This document shows, piece by piece, positions 39,558 through 50,968 of a stretch of 64,000 bases of DNA (positions are counted from its first letter, which is position 1; every line of letters starts with the position of its first letter). A program made the translations under genes and the position numbers. Source of the stretch: Massilia psychrophila (GTDB lineage: Bacteria > Pseudomonadota > Gammaproteobacteria > Burkholderiales > Burkholderiaceae_D); contig NZ_PDOB01000006.1 of assembly GCF_002760665.1 (NCBI RefSeq), positions 62,001 to 126,000 of the forward strand, given 5' to 3'. The notes under the pieces were generated by a model. That model worked only from the letters and a program-made list of their open reading frames with translations, had not been told where the DNA came from and made no database searches.

Positions 39558-42413
39558 ATGATGCAGCAACAGACAGCGAACTCATATCTGTTCGGTGGTA
39601 ACGCCCCCTACGTGGAAGATTTATACGAGGCTTATCTCGACAACCCTGGTTCTGTGCCCGACAACTGGCGCTCGTATTTCGACTCGATGCAGAACGTGCC
39701 GGCAGTGGACGGTTCGAACAAGCCCGACGTCGCCCACGCCTCCGTCATCGCCTCGTTCGCGGAACGCGCGAAGGCCGGCCCCATGCGTGTCGTGACCGCT
39801 TCGGCCGACGCCGAAATGGGACGCAAGCGCGTCGCCGTCACCCAGCTGATCGCCACCTACCGCAACCTCGGTTCGCAATGGGCCAACCTGGACCCGCTGC
39901 AGCGCCAGGAGCGGCCGACCATTCCTGAAATGGAACCGGCGTTCTACGGCTTCACCGATGCCGACCTGGACATCCAGTTCAATATCAGCAACACCTATTT
40001 TGGCCAGGAAACTGCGTCCCTGCGCGACCTGCTCAACTTCCTGCGCGAAACTTATTGCCGTTCGATCGGCGCTGAGTTCATGTACATCAGCGATCCGGCC
40101 GAGAAGCGCTGGCTGCAGGAAAAGCTCGAATCGATTCGCTCGACGCCGAATTTCACGGCCGAGAAAAAAATCCACATCCTCGACCGCCTGACGGCCGCCG
40201 AAGGCCTCGAGCGCTACCTCCACACCAAATACGTCGGCCAGAAGCGCTTCTCGCTGGAGGGTTCCGAGTCGTTCATCGCCTCGATCGACGAAACGATCCA
40301 GCGCGCCGGCGAAAACGGCGTGCAGGAAATCGTCATCGGCATGGCCCACCGCGGCCGCCTGAACGTGCTGGTCAACACGCTCGGCAAGTCGCCGGCCGAA
40401 TTGTTCGAAGAATTCGAAGGCAAGCACGGCGACGAACTGCCGTCGGGCGACGTCAAGTACCACCAGGGCTTCTCGAGCGATATCTCGACCGCCGGCGGCC
40501 CGGTTCACCTGTCGCTGGCCTTTAATCCTTCCCACCTCGAGATCGTCAACCCGGTCGTCGAGGGTTCCGTCAAGGCGCGCATGGACCGCCGCGGCGACAA
40601 GGAAGGCTCGCAAGTGCTGCCGATCCTGGTGCACGGCGACGCCGCTTTCGCCGGCCAGGGCGTGGTGATGGAAACGCTGAACCTGGCGCAGACGCGTGGC
40701 TACGGCACCGGCGGCACGGTGCACATCGTGATCAACAACCAGATCGGCTTCACCACGTCGGACCCGCGCGACTCGCGCTCGACCTTGTACTGCTCGGACG
40801 TGGTCAAGATGATCGAAGCGCCGGTGCTGCACATTAACGGCGACGATCCCGAAGCCGTGGTGCTGGCGACCCAGATCGCGATGGACTACCGCGTGCTGTT
40901 CAAGAAGGACATCGTCCTCGACATCATCTGCTACCGCAAGCTCGGCCACAACGAGCAGGACACCCCGGCGCTGACCCAGCCGCTGATGTACAAGAAGATC
41001 GCCCAGCACCCGGGCACCCGCAAGCTGTACGCCGACAAGCTGGCCGCGCAAGGCACCATCGCGCTCGACGCCGGCGACAAGATGGTTGCCGCCTTCCGCG
41101 ACGCCATGGACGCCGGCAAGCACACGGTCGACCCGGTCATCTCGAACTTCAAGAACAAGTACGCCGTCGACTGGCTGCCGTTCCTGAACAAAAAGTGGAC
41201 CGACAGCGCCGACACGGCGGTGCCGATGACCGAACTGAAACGCCTGGCCCAGCGCATCACCACGGTGCCGGAAGACTTCAAGGTCCACTCGTTGGTCGAA
41301 AAAGTACTGGCCGACCGCGCCTCGATGGGCCGCGGCGAGTCGAACCTCGACTGGGGCATGGGCGAACACCTGGCCTACGCTTCGCTGGTGTCGTCCGGCT
41401 ACGCGATCCGCCTGACCGGCCAGGACGCCGGTCGCGGTACCTTCGTGCACCGCCACGCGGTGCTGCACGACCAGAACCGCGAGCGCTGGGATGCCGGCAG
41501 TTATGTCCCGCTGTCGAATGTGTCGGAGGCCCAGGCGCCGTTCACGGTGATCGACTCGGTGCTGTCGGAAGAAGCGGTGCTCGCCTTCGAGTACGGCTAT
41601 TCGACGGCCGAGCCGAACACGCTGACCATCTGGGAAGCGCAGTTCGGCGACTTCGCCAACGGCGCCCAGGTGGTGATCGACCAGTTCATCAGCTCCGGCG
41701 AAGTGAAGTGGGGCCGCGCTTCCGGCCTGGTGATGATGCTGCCGCACGGTTATGAAGGCCAGGGTCCCGAGCACTCGTCGGCCCGTCCCGAGCGTTTCCT
41801 GCAACTGTGCGCCGACAACAACATGCAAGTGGTGCAACCGACGACGTCGGCGCAGATCTTCCACCTGCTGCGCCGCCAGATGGTGCGCCAGTTCAGGAAG
41901 CCCTTGGTCATCATGACGCCGAAGTCGCTGTTGCGTAACAAGGACGCCGGTTCCGCCTTGACCGATCTGGCCAAGGGCGCCTTCCAGACCGTGATCGGCG
42001 AAGTCGACGACAAGGTCGAGGCGAAGAAAGTCAAGCGCGTCATCGCCTGCTCCGGCAAGGTCTATTACGACTTGGTCAACGCCCGCAAGACGCGCGGCCT
42101 GACTGACGTCGCCATCATCCGTGTCGAGCAGCTGTATCCGTTCCCGCACAAGTCGTTTGCAGCCGAACTGAAGAAGTTCCCGAATGCGACCGAGCTGGTA
42201 TGGACCCAGGACGAGCCGCAGAACCAGGGGCCGTGGTTCCAAATCCAGCACAACATCTTCGAGAGCCTGGAGTCAGGCCAGCGCCTGGCCTATGCGGGCC
42301 GGCCCGCTTCGGCGTCGCCGGCAGTCGGTTACTACGACAAGCACTACGCGCAGCAGAAGGAATTGCTGGAAACGGCATTCTCGAAACTCAAGGGTTTTAT
42401 CTTGACCAAATAG
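39558..42413 (+). CDS. odhA: 2-oxoglutarate dehydrogenase E1 component
   Basis: Thiamine-dependent E1 subunit that decarboxylates 2-oxoglutarate and succinylates the lipoyl group of OdhB. The 951-residue length is normal. It has the N-terminal [30 protein letters not shown], the ThDP motif [11 protein letters not shown] ending in [10 protein letters not shown], and the C-terminal [19 protein letters not shown]. The ATG pair at 39558/39561 follows GAAAGGTGAG. It opens the odh operon. Confidence 0.97.
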   Translation: MMQQQTANSYLFGGNAPYVEDLYEAYLDNPGSVPDNWRSYFDSMQNVPAVDGSNKPDVAHASVIASFAERAKAGPMRVVTASADAEMGRKRVAVTQLIATYRNLGSQWANLDPLQRQERPTIPEMEPAFYGFTDADLDIQFNISNTYFGQETASLRDLLNFLRETYCRSIGAEFMYISDPAEKRWLQEKLESIRSTPNFTAEKKIHILDRLTAAEGLERYLHTKYVGQKRFSLEGSESFIASIDETIQRAGENGVQEIVIGMAHRGRLNVLVNTLGKSPAELFEEFEGKHGDELPSGDVKYHQGFSSDISTAGGPVHLSLAFNPSHLEIVNPVVEGSVKARMDRRGDKEGSQVLPILVHGDAAFAGQGVVMETLNLAQTRGYGTGGTVHIVINNQIGFTTSDPRDSRSTLYCSDVVKMIEAPVLHINGDDPEAVVLATQIAMDYRVLFKKDIVLDIICYRKLGHNEQDTPALTQPLMYKKIAQHPGTRKLYADKLAAQGTIALDAGDKMVAAFRDAMDAGKHTVDPVISNFKNKYAVDWLPFLNKKWTDSADTAVPMTELKRLAQRITTVPEDFKVHSLVEKVLADRASMGRGESNLDWGMGEHLAYASLVSSGYAIRLTGQDAGRGTFVHRHAVLHDQNRERWDAGSYVPLSNVSEAQAPFTVIDSVLSEEAVLAFEYGYSTAEPNTLTIWEAQFGDFANGAQVVIDQFISSGEVKWGRASGLVMMLPHGYEGQGPEHSSARPERFLQLCADNNMQVVQPTTSAQIFHLLRRQMVRQFRKPLVIMTPKSLLRNKDAGSALTDLAKGAFQTVIGEVDDKVEAKKVKRVIACSGKVYYDLVNARKTRGLTDVAIIRVEQLYPFPHKSFAAELKKFPNATELVWTQDEPQNQGPWFQIQHNIFESLESGQRLAYAGRPASASPAVGYYDKHYAQQKELLETAFSKLKGFILTK

Positions 42414-42457
42414 GTCCGGGTGGTGAGCCGCGCCAATTGCGCGATACAGCAATGACG

Positions 42458-42484
42458 CGGCGCCCCGCCACAGGCGGGGCGCCG
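42458..42484 (+). other. 12-bp GC hairpin between odhA and odhB without a T-run
   Basis: CGGCGCCCCGCC-ACA-GGCGGGGCGCCG is a perfect stem with a three-base loop, followed by AAAAAA rather than T residues. It therefore does not look like a simple terminator. It lies 25 bases before the odhB start and may affect mRNA processing, stability or relative expression of the two subunits. Confidence 0.75.
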
Positions 42485-42508
42485 AAAAAACAAGATACGG
42501 AGTTCTAC

Positions 42509-43774
42509 ATGGCACAAATTGAAGTCAAGGTTCCACAACTGTCGGAGTCGGTAGCGGAAGCGACCATGCTTTCATGGCACAAGAAAGTCGGCGAGCCGGT
42601 GGCGCGCGACGAAAACCTGATCGACATCGAAACCGATAAAGTGGTTCTTGAACTGCCGGCGCCAGCCGCGGGCGTGATCGTCCAGATCATCAAGGGCGAC
42701 GGCACCACCGTGGTTGCCGGCGAAGTGATCGCCATCATCGATACCGAAGCATCTGCCATGGTCAGCCCGATCCCGATTTCGGCAGTGGCTACGCCAAACG
42801 CACCGGTCGCCGGCGTCGCAAGCGCTGCCGCGCCCGCGGGCACCAAGGGCGACGTTGCCATGCCGGCCGCCGCCAAGATACTGGCCGATAACGCCATGAG
42901 TACCAGTCAGGTCGCCGGCACCGGCAGGGACGGCCGCGTCACCAAGGGCGACGTGCTGGACGCGCTGTCGTCGGCCGCAAAGCCTGCGCCGGTTGCGCCG
43001 ATGGCACTGGTTACCGCACCGGCGAAACCGGCGCTGCAGCAGATCCAGGCGCCGGCGATGGCCAGCCTGGGCGATCGTCCGGAAGAGCGCGTGCCGATGA
43101 GCCGCCTGCGCGCCCGCATCGCCGAGCGCCTGGTGATGTCGCAGTCGACCAACGCGATCCTGACAACGTTCAATGAAGTGAACATGCAGCCGGTGATCGA
43201 CCTGCGCAACAAGTACAAGGACAGGTTCGAGAAAGAGCACGGCGTCAAGCTCGGCTTCATGTCGTTCTTCGTCAAGGCGGCCGTCGCCGCCCTCAAGAAG
43301 TACCCTGTCATCAACGCGTCGGTCGACGGCAACGACATCGTCTACCACGGCTACTTCGACATCGGCATCGCGGTCGGTTCGCCGCGCGGCTTGGTGGTGC
43401 CGATCCTGCGCAACGCCGACCAGATGTCGATTGCCGACATCGAAAAGAAAATCGGCGAATTCGGCGCCAAGGCCAAGGAAGGCAAGCTGACCATGGAAGA
43501 CCTGACCGGCGGCACCTTCTCGATCTCGAACGGCGGCATTTTCGGCTCGATGCTGTCGACCCCGATCATCAACCCGCCGCAGGCGGCCATCCTCGGCGTG
43601 CACGCCACCAAGGACCGCGCTGTCGTCGAAAACGGCGTTGTCGTGGTGCGTCCGATGAATTACCTGGCGATGTCGTACGACCACCGCATCATCGACGGCC
43701 GCGAAGCCGTCTTGGGCCTGGTCGCGATGAAGGAAACGCTGGAAGATCCATCGCGCCTGCTGCTCGACCTGTAA
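42509..43774 (+). CDS. odhB: dihydrolipoyllysine-residue succinyltransferase (E2 of 2-oxoglutarate dehydrogenase)
   Basis: Core subunit of the 2-oxoglutarate dehydrogenase complex. The 421-residue protein has one lipoyl domain with the lipoyl-Lys in [14 protein letters not shown] (residue about 43), an Ala/Pro-rich linker, the E3/E1-binding domain with [20 protein letters not shown], a second linker, and the catalytic domain with the active-site His in [26 protein letters not shown] precedes the ATG. Confidence 0.97.
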   Translation: MAQIEVKVPQLSESVAEATMLSWHKKVGEPVARDENLIDIETDKVVLELPAPAAGVIVQIIKGDGTTVVAGEVIAIIDTEASAMVSPIPISAVATPNAPVAGVASAAAPAGTKGDVAMPAAAKILADNAMSTSQVAGTGRDGRVTKGDVLDALSSAAKPAPVAPMALVTAPAKPALQQIQAPAMASLGDRPEERVPMSRLRARIAERLVMSQSTNAILTTFNEVNMQPVIDLRNKYKDRFEKEHGVKLGFMSFFVKAAVAALKKYPVINASVDGNDIVYHGYFDIGIAVGSPRGLVVPILRNADQMSIADIEKKIGEFGAKAKEGKLTMEDLTGGTFSISNGGIFGSMLSTPIINPPQAAILGVHATKDRAVVENGVVVVRPMNYLAMSYDHRIIDGREAVLGLVAMKETLEDPSRLLLDL

Positions 43775-43853
43775 CATGAGGCGATGCGCCGAACCGAAAC
43801 CGGCGCGCTGACGGCAAGCGCGTGCCAACTGTGTTTTTTGAGAGGTAGTCGTC

Positions 43854-44207
43854 ATGAATGTCTCCGATGAAATCAAACGTTTGCACGAATTGCACCAGGC
43901 CGGCGCGCTGACGGACGCCGAATTCGAACGCGCCAAGGCCAAGGTGCTCGACAGCGTCGTCAATTTGGAGAAGCAGTCCGGCCCAGGCGCCGGCAGTGGC
44001 AATGGCAATGGCGACTTCGCCAGCGAAATCGGCGCGCTGCGCCGTTCGCGCAGCGACCGCTGGCTGGGCGGCGTCTGCGGAGGGCTGGGCAAAGCCTCCG
44101 GCATGGAAGCGTGGATCTGGCGGCTGGTGTTTGCGCTGTTTACGCTCACGTTCGGTTTCGGCCTGCTGATCTATCTGCTGATGTGGATTTTCGTCCCTGA
44201 AGAATAA
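43854..44207 (+). CDS. SHOCT-PspC domain membrane protein
   Basis: A 117-residue protein with an N-terminal SHOCT motif (DEIKRLHELHQAGALTDAEFERAKAKVL), a Gly/Asn linker and a C-terminal PspC domain (RSRSDRWLGGVCGGLGKASG, then one membrane helix ending LMWIFVPEE). PspC proteins take part in envelope-stress responses. GAGAGGTAGTC precedes the ATG. Its location between odhB and lpdA, 18 bases before lpdA, is unusual for a membrane stress protein and implies cotranscription with the dehydrogenase complex. Confidence 0.9.
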   Translation: MNVSDEIKRLHELHQAGALTDAEFERAKAKVLDSVVNLEKQSGPGAGSGNGNGDFASEIGALRRSRSDRWLGGVCGGLGKASGMEAWIWRLVFALFTLTFGFGLLIYLLMWIFVPEE

Positions 44208-44225
44208 AACTAGGAATATCAAACA

Positions 44226-45665
<1,440 letters not shown>

Positions 45666-45675
45666 TGGTCCCCCA

Positions 45676-45700
45676 CCGGGCCGGCGTCCTGCCGGCCCGG
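45676..45700 (+). other. 10-bp GC hairpin after lpdA without a T-run
   Basis: CCGGGCCGGC-GTCCT-GCCGGCCCGG begins ten bases after the lpdA stop. It is followed by ATTGCATGG, so it lacks the T-run of an intrinsic terminator. It may attenuate or stabilise the odh transcript; zapE begins 21 bases later. Confidence 0.7.
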
Positions 45701-45721
45701 ATTGCATGGTTTGCGTCCCCA

Positions 45722-46819
45722 ATGAATGTCCAAGAGTTCTATCAGCACGCGCTCGCCGAGCGCGGCTTTCAATCCGACGCGGCCCAGCAGCGCGCGGTCG
45801 ACCGGCTGCAGCAGGCTTACGAGGAGTGGACCGGCTACAAGTCGCGCCGTTCGTCGTCCTTGCGGCGCCTGGTCCTGCGTCCCGACGTGCCGCGCGGCGT
45901 TTACCTGTGGGGTGGGGTAGGGCGCGGCAAGTCGTTTCTGATGGACAGCTTCTATTCGGTGGTGCCGCTGGTGCGCAAGACGCGCGTGCATTTCCACGAG
46001 TTCATGCGCGGTGTGCACCGCCAGCTCGATGACCTCAAGGGCGTCGCCGATCCGCTCGACGAAGTGGCGCGCCGCATCGCCAAGAAGTACCGCCTGATCT
46101 GCTTTGACGAATTCCACGTCTCCGACATCGCCGACGCGATGATCCTGTACAACCTGCTCAAGCCCTTGTTCGATCACGGCGTCTCGTTCATCATGACGTC
46201 AAACTACGATCCGGACCTGCTGTACCCGGACGGCCTGCACCGCGACCGCATGCTGCCGACCATCGCGCTGCTGAAAGACAAGCTCGACGTGCTCAACGTC
46301 GACGCTGGCGTCGACTACCGCAAGCGCGCGCTCGAGCAAGTCGACAGCTACTACACGCCGCTCGGCGCTAAAGCCGACCAGGGGCTGCGCACCGCCTACG
46401 CCAGGATCGCGGAAACCGCCGACGAAGACCCGCGCGTGCGTATCGAGGAGCGCGAGATCCGCGCCCTGCGCCGCGCCGGCGGCATCATCTGGTTCGATTT
46501 CGCTACCCTTTGCGGCGGCCCGCGTTCGCAGAACGACTACCTCGAAATCGCCAGCCGCTTCCATACCGTGGTGCTGTCGTCGATTCCGGCGATGTCGGCC
46601 GCGCAGTCGTCCGAGGCGCGCCGCTTCACCTGGCTGATCGACGTTTTCTACGACAACAAGGTCAAGCTGCTGATGTCGGCCGAAGTGGTGCCCGAGGCGC
46701 TCTACACCGAAGGCATGCTGGCCATCGAGTTCCAGCGCACCGTCTCGCGTATCATTGAAATGCAGTCGCGCGAGTACATGGAAGCGGAACGCCGCAGCGC
46801 CGCCGAAGCCATCGCTTGA
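45722..46819 (+). CDS. zapE: cell division protein ZapE (AFG1 family ATPase)
   Basis: A 365-residue AAA-type ATPase that associates with the division ring under stress and destabilises FtsZ polymers. Walker A is WGGVGRGKSFLMDSFY, Walker B is ICFDEFHVSDIADA, and MTSNYDPDLLYPDGLHRDRMLP is a family landmark; FHTVVLSSIPAMS and FTWLIDVFYDNKVKLL close the fold. The ATG at 45722 gives the usual N terminus. It follows lpdA closely. Confidence 0.93.
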   Translation: MNVQEFYQHALAERGFQSDAAQQRAVDRLQQAYEEWTGYKSRRSSSLRRLVLRPDVPRGVYLWGGVGRGKSFLMDSFYSVVPLVRKTRVHFHEFMRGVHRQLDDLKGVADPLDEVARRIAKKYRLICFDEFHVSDIADAMILYNLLKPLFDHGVSFIMTSNYDPDLLYPDGLHRDRMLPTIALLKDKLDVLNVDAGVDYRKRALEQVDSYYTPLGAKADQGLRTAYARIAETADEDPRVRIEEREIRALRRAGGIIWFDFATLCGGPRSQNDYLEIASRFHTVVLSSIPAMSAAQSSEARRFTWLIDVFYDNKVKLLMSAEVVPEALYTEGMLAIEFQRTVSRIIEMQSREYMEAERRSAAEAIA

Positions 46820-46860
46820 ATTTGTCGACCGTTGGCGCCTCCCAAAAAGGAATTACAACC

Positions 46861-47511
46861 ATGATCATCCTGTATTCACACCTGCGGCGGCGGGCCCTGG
46901 CCGCGGCGCTGCTGGCGGCGCTGGCCGGATGCGGCGCCGTCACATTGCAGCCGCTTGACGCGACCGTGACGAAATCGGAATCGGTGGCCGATGCAGAGCG
47001 CAAGCTGGTGCAGACGGCGCGCGACAGGGCACAGGCCGAGGCCGCGTTCGCCGCCAGCGAGCAGGTTTGCCACGCCAAGTTTTTTGTCAATAACTGCCTC
47101 GACAAGGCGCGCGAGAAGCGCCGCGACGCCCTGGTCGGCTTGCGCGCGATCGAGGTCGAAGCCGATCGTTTCAAGCGCCAGGCGAAGGTCGATGAGCGCG
47201 ACCGCGACCTGGCCAAGGCGGAGGCAGACTTTCAGGCGGAGGAAGCGAGGATGGCCGCCACGCCACTGCCAGTGGGCGCGCAGGAGCCGGGTCCCGCGCT
47301 CTCTACGGCGCCGAAACCGGCGGTGGCGCGCAATCGCGCCGCCGGGCAGGCCGCCAAACTGAAACAGCGCGATGCCGACGATCAGGCCGGCGCCGCCAAG
47401 CGCGCTGCCAACGTGCAGGCCTTCGAAAAGCGCAAGCGCAATTCGGCGCAGCGGCAGAAGGAAATCGCGGAGAAAAAAAAGCAGAGGGTGAGCGAAGCGG
47501 AGGGGCAGTAA
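46861..47511 (+). CDS. predicted lipoprotein with long charged coiled coil
   Basis: A 216-residue protein with a lipoprotein signal ending LLAALAGCG (Cys about residue 21). Most of the mature protein is Ala/Arg/Lys/Glu-rich helix, predicted to form a coiled coil, with a Pro-rich break in the middle and a Lys-rich end. AAAAAGGAATTAC precedes the ATG at 46861. The family is not recognised; it may tether complexes in the periplasm. Confidence 0.75.
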   Translation: MIILYSHLRRRALAAALLAALAGCGAVTLQPLDATVTKSESVADAERKLVQTARDRAQAEAAFAASEQVCHAKFFVNNCLDKAREKRRDALVGLRAIEVEADRFKRQAKVDERDRDLAKAEADFQAEEARMAATPLPVGAQEPGPALSTAPKPAVARNRAAGQAAKLKQRDADDQAGAAKRAANVQAFEKRKRNSAQRQKEIAEKKKQRVSEAEGQ

Positions 47512-47517
47512 TCGTAA

Positions 47518-47640
47518 CGTCGTCCTCGCGCACGCGGGGACCCCATTTCGTGAAACAATCGAAAAAGGTTGTGTCGATATACGTCAACGGGTCTCGCAGC
47601 TAATGAGGTCCCGGGGGGCTCCGCGTTCGCGAGGACGACG
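47518..47640. repeat. REP-like inverted repeat pair
   Basis: Perfect 13-bp inverted ends CGTCGTCCTCGCG (47518-47530) and CGCGAGGACGACG (47628-47640) flank about 97 bases; the inner flanks (CACGCGGGGACCCCAT and its partial complement) extend the match imperfectly. The sequence style, CCTCGCG-CA-CGCGGGG-ACCC, is that of dispersed intergenic palindromes common in betaproteobacteria. It fills the gap between two convergent genes. Confidence 0.65.
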
Positions 47641-47678
47641 AGGTTCGTTAAGCGCTCTTTCCAACGCGAACGTTAGCC

Positions 47679-48476
47679 TTAAACCGCCCGCCCCATCTTC
47701 TGCACCGTGTAATTCGGCACATCCTTCGGCGGCTTTACCAGCTTGACGATTGCCATCGTGCAGTTGCCGCCCTTGCCCTGGGCGCGCTCGGCGGCCTTGT
47801 CGATCAGCAGCCCGGACGCCTGGCGCGGCGCGTTCCGGGCGAGGACGGCGCCGAGCTCGGCGTCGGTGAAAAAATGCCACAAGCCGTCCGAACACAACAG
47901 GAAAGAATCGCCCGCATCGAGTCTCTCGTGGCTGCCGATGGCAACGAACGGTTCCTTGCGGCTGTTGCCCAGCACGTTCACCAGCAGCTTCGAATGACGG
48001 TGGTTGTGCGCCGTTTCGGGCGGCAGTTTGTCGGTTTCCATCAGGTAATCGATGTACGTCGCGTCGCTGGTGCGCGACTTGCACTCGCCGTTCTGGAAAC
48101 GGTACAGGCGCGAATCGCCGACGTGCGCCCACACCCCCTGACCGCCCGGGGTGATGATCAGGGCGGCGAAGGTGGCGTGCGGCTCGGTCTGGGTTGCGAC
48201 CCCGTTCATCTTGATGACGAGATGGGTTTCGTGGACGATTTCGCGCAGCAGGTTCGATAACCGTTCGATGCCCGGGTTGTCGCCGGGCTTGAATTCGTCG
48301 AACAGTTGCTTGGCCGTGTGCAGTACCTGCTCGGACGCGTTGGCGCCGACGGCCAGCACCGCCATCATGTAGCCGGGCGCGCGGGCGCCGGTGAACAGGG
48401 CGGTGCGGTCATTTTGTTGGGGCCGGTTACCGATGTGCTGGGCCGTGCCGGCTTCGATCTTGTATGAATTCATCAC
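47679..48476 (-). CDS. PP2C-type protein phosphatase fold, lacking metal-ligand motifs
   Basis: A 265-residue PP2C-fold protein. Motif 1 (NRPQQND), GDSRLYRF and CSDGLWHF are present. The second motif, normally ADGMGG, reads LAVGANASEQ (residues 41-50), as if a few residues including the Asp were lost, and the last metal motif, normally DN, reads GGNCTMAIV. Two aspartates that bind the catalytic metals are therefore absent, so it may be an inactive pseudophosphatase. An inverted repeat TTTAATCTA/TAGATTAAA lies just upstream. Confidence 0.82.
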   Translation of the reverse strand: MMNSYKIEAGTAQHIGNRPQQNDRTALFTGARAPGYMMAVLAVGANASEQVLHTAKQLFDEFKPGDNPGIERLSNLLREIVHETHLVIKMNGVATQTEPHATFAALIITPGGQGVWAHVGDSRLYRFQNGECKSRTSDATYIDYLMETDKLPPETAHNHRHSKLLVNVLGNSRKEPFVAIGSHERLDAGDSFLLCSDGLWHFFTDAELGAVLARNAPRQASGLLIDKAAERAQGKGGNCTMAIVKLVKPPKDVPNYTVQKMGRAV

Positions 48477-48483
48477 TACGCTT

Positions 48484-48521
48484 TTTAATCTATGTTGGCG
48501 GCAACGTCGCGGTAGATTAAA
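48484..48521. promoter_or_regulatory. 9-bp perfect inverted repeat upstream of the PP2C-like gene
   Basis: TTTAATCTA (48484-48492) and TAGATTAAA (48513-48521) are separated by 20 bases, so their centres are about three helical turns apart. This suits a dimeric regulator. It begins eight bases upstream of the PP2C-like start. Confidence 0.4.
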
Positions 48522-48647
48522 CTATGCCCTGGCACCACAAAATGTTGCAAGCAGATACTATTACTGTGCGACACCATTTTTTGATTGTATGCGGTTCGGC
48601 CGCTGCCAATCGAAAGTATTTGTAATTATCTGTTGGGAACAGCAAAA

Positions 48648-48848
48648 ATGATCGATGACCAAACCATCCAGCGGCGGCTGATCGAACTTGACGTGGAACA
48701 CCGCGATCTCGATGCGGTCATAGACTTGCTGACTTTAGACGGTCATCACGACCAATTGCAGCTGCGCCGGCTGAAAAAGCGCAAACTGCAGTTGAAGGAC
48801 CATATCACCCTGTTGAAAATGCAATTGGTGCCGGATGTTCCGGCCTGA
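48648..48848 (+). CDS. YdcH family (DUF465) small protein
   Basis: A 66-residue helical hairpin protein of the YdcH/DUF465 type: EHRDLDAVIDLL in the first helix and LQLRRLKKRKLQLKDHITLL in the second carry the family pattern (HxxLDxxI ... LKKxKLxLKDxI). The ATG at 48648 gives a normal-length product. Function unknown. The helicase gene follows after 28 bases. Confidence 0.9.
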   Translation: MIDDQTIQRRLIELDVEHRDLDAVIDLLTLDGHHDQLQLRRLKKRKLQLKDHITLLKMQLVPDVPA

Positions 48849-48876
48849 TCCGTCTTCGCTTCACTGAAATGCCAAT

Positions 48877-50913
48877 TTGACCGATTCCATCCAGGCGCCT
48901 GGCGACAATGTCGACGCCGCCGACCCGCTCATCGCGCCAGTCGGCAAATTCGACGCCGAGATCGACCGCCTGTTCAGTGCCAGCGGCCCGCTCGCGCCCG
49001 CGGTCGGCAGTTTCAGCCCGCGCCGCTCGCAAACCGAAATGGCCAAGGCGATTGCCCAGGCCATCGCCGGCCAGGAAACACTCATTGCCGAAGCCGGCAC
49101 CGGCACCGGCAAGACCTTCGCCTACTTGGTGCCGGCGCTGCTATGGGGCGGCAAGACCATCGTCTCGACCGGCACCAAGAATTTGCAAGATCAGTTGTTC
49201 CTGCGCGACATCCCGACCGTGCGGGCCGCCTTGCGCGCCCCGGTTTCGGTGGCGCTGCTCAAGGGCCGCTCGAACTACGTCTGCCACTATCACCTCGAGC
49301 GCACCATGCAGAATGGGCGCATGACGTCGCGCGACGACATCGGCCACCTGCGCGAAATCTCCCGCTTCATCAAGATGACAAATTCCGGCGACAAGGCGGA
49401 ACTGGCGAAGGTGCCGGAAAACGCGACAATCTGGAACCTGGTCACTTCCACCCGCGACACCTGCATGGGCGCCGAGTGCCAGTACTACCAGGACTGTTTC
49501 GTCATGAAGGCGCGCCGCGAAGCGCAGCAAGCCGACGTGGTCGTGGTCAACCATCACCTGTTTTTCGCCGACGTCGCGCTCAAGGACACCGGGGTGGCTG
49601 AGCTGCTGCCGTCGGCCAACACCATCATCTTCGACGAAGCCCACCAGCTGCCCGACACCGCCACCCTGTTCTTCGGCCAGACGGTGTCGACCTCGCAGAT
49701 CCTCGAGCTGTGCCGCGACGTGCTGGCCGAAGGCCTAGCGCACGCGCGCGGTGGCGTCGACTGGGCCAAGGTCGTGACCGTGGTCGAAAAAGCGGCGCGC
49801 GATTTGCGGCTGACGTTCCCGCAAGACGTGGTGCGCATGTCGCTGGCGCAGATCACGCCGTCGTCCGACTTTTTTCCGGCGCTGGCCACGCTCAAGGAGC
49901 AGTTGGCGGCGATGGTCGAGGTGCTGGAAGACCAGGCCGCGCGCGCCGAAACGATCGAGCAGGTGCGCGTGCGGGCGGTCGAACTGGCCGCGGCGCTGGA
50001 CGGCTGGACCGCCGCCGGCAAGGGCAAGCTGGCCGAGGGCAAGGAATTCGATGACGCGGTGCTGTGGGTCGAGGCGTTCTCGTCGTCGCTGCAGCTGCAC
50101 AAGACGCCGCTGTCGATCGCGCCGATCTTCAACAATCAGCGCGAAGGCACGCCGCGCACCTGGATTTTTACGTCTGCCACGTTGGCGGTAAAAAACGACT
50201 TCAAGCATTTCTCCGACCAGATGGGACTGGGCGGCGAGCCGGCCAAGACCTGGCCAAGCCCGTTCGACTACGAGCAGCAAGGTTTGCTGTACGTGCCGAC
50301 CGGCCTGCCCGACCCGAACGCGATGGGTTACACCGACGCCGTCGTCGACTGCGCCTTGCCGGTGATCGAAGCGGCCGGCGGGCGCACCTTCTTCCTGTGC
50401 ACCACGATTCGCGCCGTCAAGCACGTCGCCGAAAGGCTGCGCCAGGAGTTTGCCGACCGCGGCCTTGAGTACCCGCTGTTCGTCCAGGGCGAGCGCGGGC
50501 GCACCGAACTGCTCGACTCGTTCCGCAGCGCCGGCAACGCGGTGCTGGTGGGCAGCCAGAGCTTTTGGGAAGGCGTCGACGTGCGCGGCGACGCCTTGTC
50601 GCTGGTGATCATCGACAAACTGCCGTTCGCCCCGCCGGACGATCCGGTGCTGGCGGCGCGCATCGACGTCATGGAAAAGCAGGGCAAGAACGGCTTCATG
50701 CACCACACGCTGCCCGAAGCGATCATCAATCTGAAGCAGGGCGCCGGACGCCTGATCCGCGACGAGACCGACCGCGGCGTGCTGATGATTTGCGATCCGC
50801 GCCTGATCTCGAAATCGTATGGCAAGCGGGTGTGGCAAAGCCTGCCGCCGTTCAAGCGCACCCGCTTGCAGGCCGACGTCATCGCCTTCTTCAAACCGCC
50901 TGCGGCCGACTAG
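48877..50913 (+). CDS. DinG/YoaA-type ATP-dependent DNA helicase
   Basis: A 678-residue superfamily 2 helicase of the XPD-like iron-sulfur group. Walker A is AEAGTGTGKTFAYLVP (about residues 71-86). Four cysteines that can hold a 4Fe-4S cluster are in NYVCHYHL and CMGAECQYYQDC. DEAH is in IFDEAHQLPD, and C-terminal motifs are GSQSFWEGVDVRGD and QGAGRLIRDETDRG. It likely unwinds damaged or structured DNA. The start is a TTG at 48877 because the nearby ATG reads into a stop after three codons. Confidence 0.9.
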   Translation: MTDSIQAPGDNVDAADPLIAPVGKFDAEIDRLFSASGPLAPAVGSFSPRRSQTEMAKAIAQAIAGQETLIAEAGTGTGKTFAYLVPALLWGGKTIVSTGTKNLQDQLFLRDIPTVRAALRAPVSVALLKGRSNYVCHYHLERTMQNGRMTSRDDIGHLREISRFIKMTNSGDKAELAKVPENATIWNLVTSTRDTCMGAECQYYQDCFVMKARREAQQADVVVVNHHLFFADVALKDTGVAELLPSANTIIFDEAHQLPDTATLFFGQTVSTSQILELCRDVLAEGLAHARGGVDWAKVVTVVEKAARDLRLTFPQDVVRMSLAQITPSSDFFPALATLKEQLAAMVEVLEDQAARAETIEQVRVRAVELAAALDGWTAAGKGKLAEGKEFDDAVLWVEAFSSSLQLHKTPLSIAPIFNNQREGTPRTWIFTSATLAVKNDFKHFSDQMGLGGEPAKTWPSPFDYEQQGLLYVPTGLPDPNAMGYTDAVVDCALPVIEAAGGRTFFLCTTIRAVKHVAERLRQEFADRGLEYPLFVQGERGRTELLDSFRSAGNAVLVGSQSFWEGVDVRGDALSLVIIDKLPFAPPDDPVLAARIDVMEKQGKNGFMHHTLPEAIINLKQGAGRLIRDETDRGVLMICDPRLISKSYGKRVWQSLPPFKRTRLQADVIAFFKPPAAD

Positions 50914-50968
50914 GGGTCTGACCCCGGCTAGCGGTGGGGCATGCGTGTCGATGAGCTTGGCCTGATTA

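Noticed and set aside
39621-42251. 876-codon open frame antisense to odhA
   Set aside because: Mirror frame of GC-rich codons; composition is Asp/Val/His/Arg-rich without any domain, and odhA is unambiguous.
50913-50925. GGGGTC-T-GACCCC palindrome overlapping the helicase stop
   Set aside because: A short sequence of a type often seen near gene ends in these bacteria; too small and without a T-run to call a terminator or operator.
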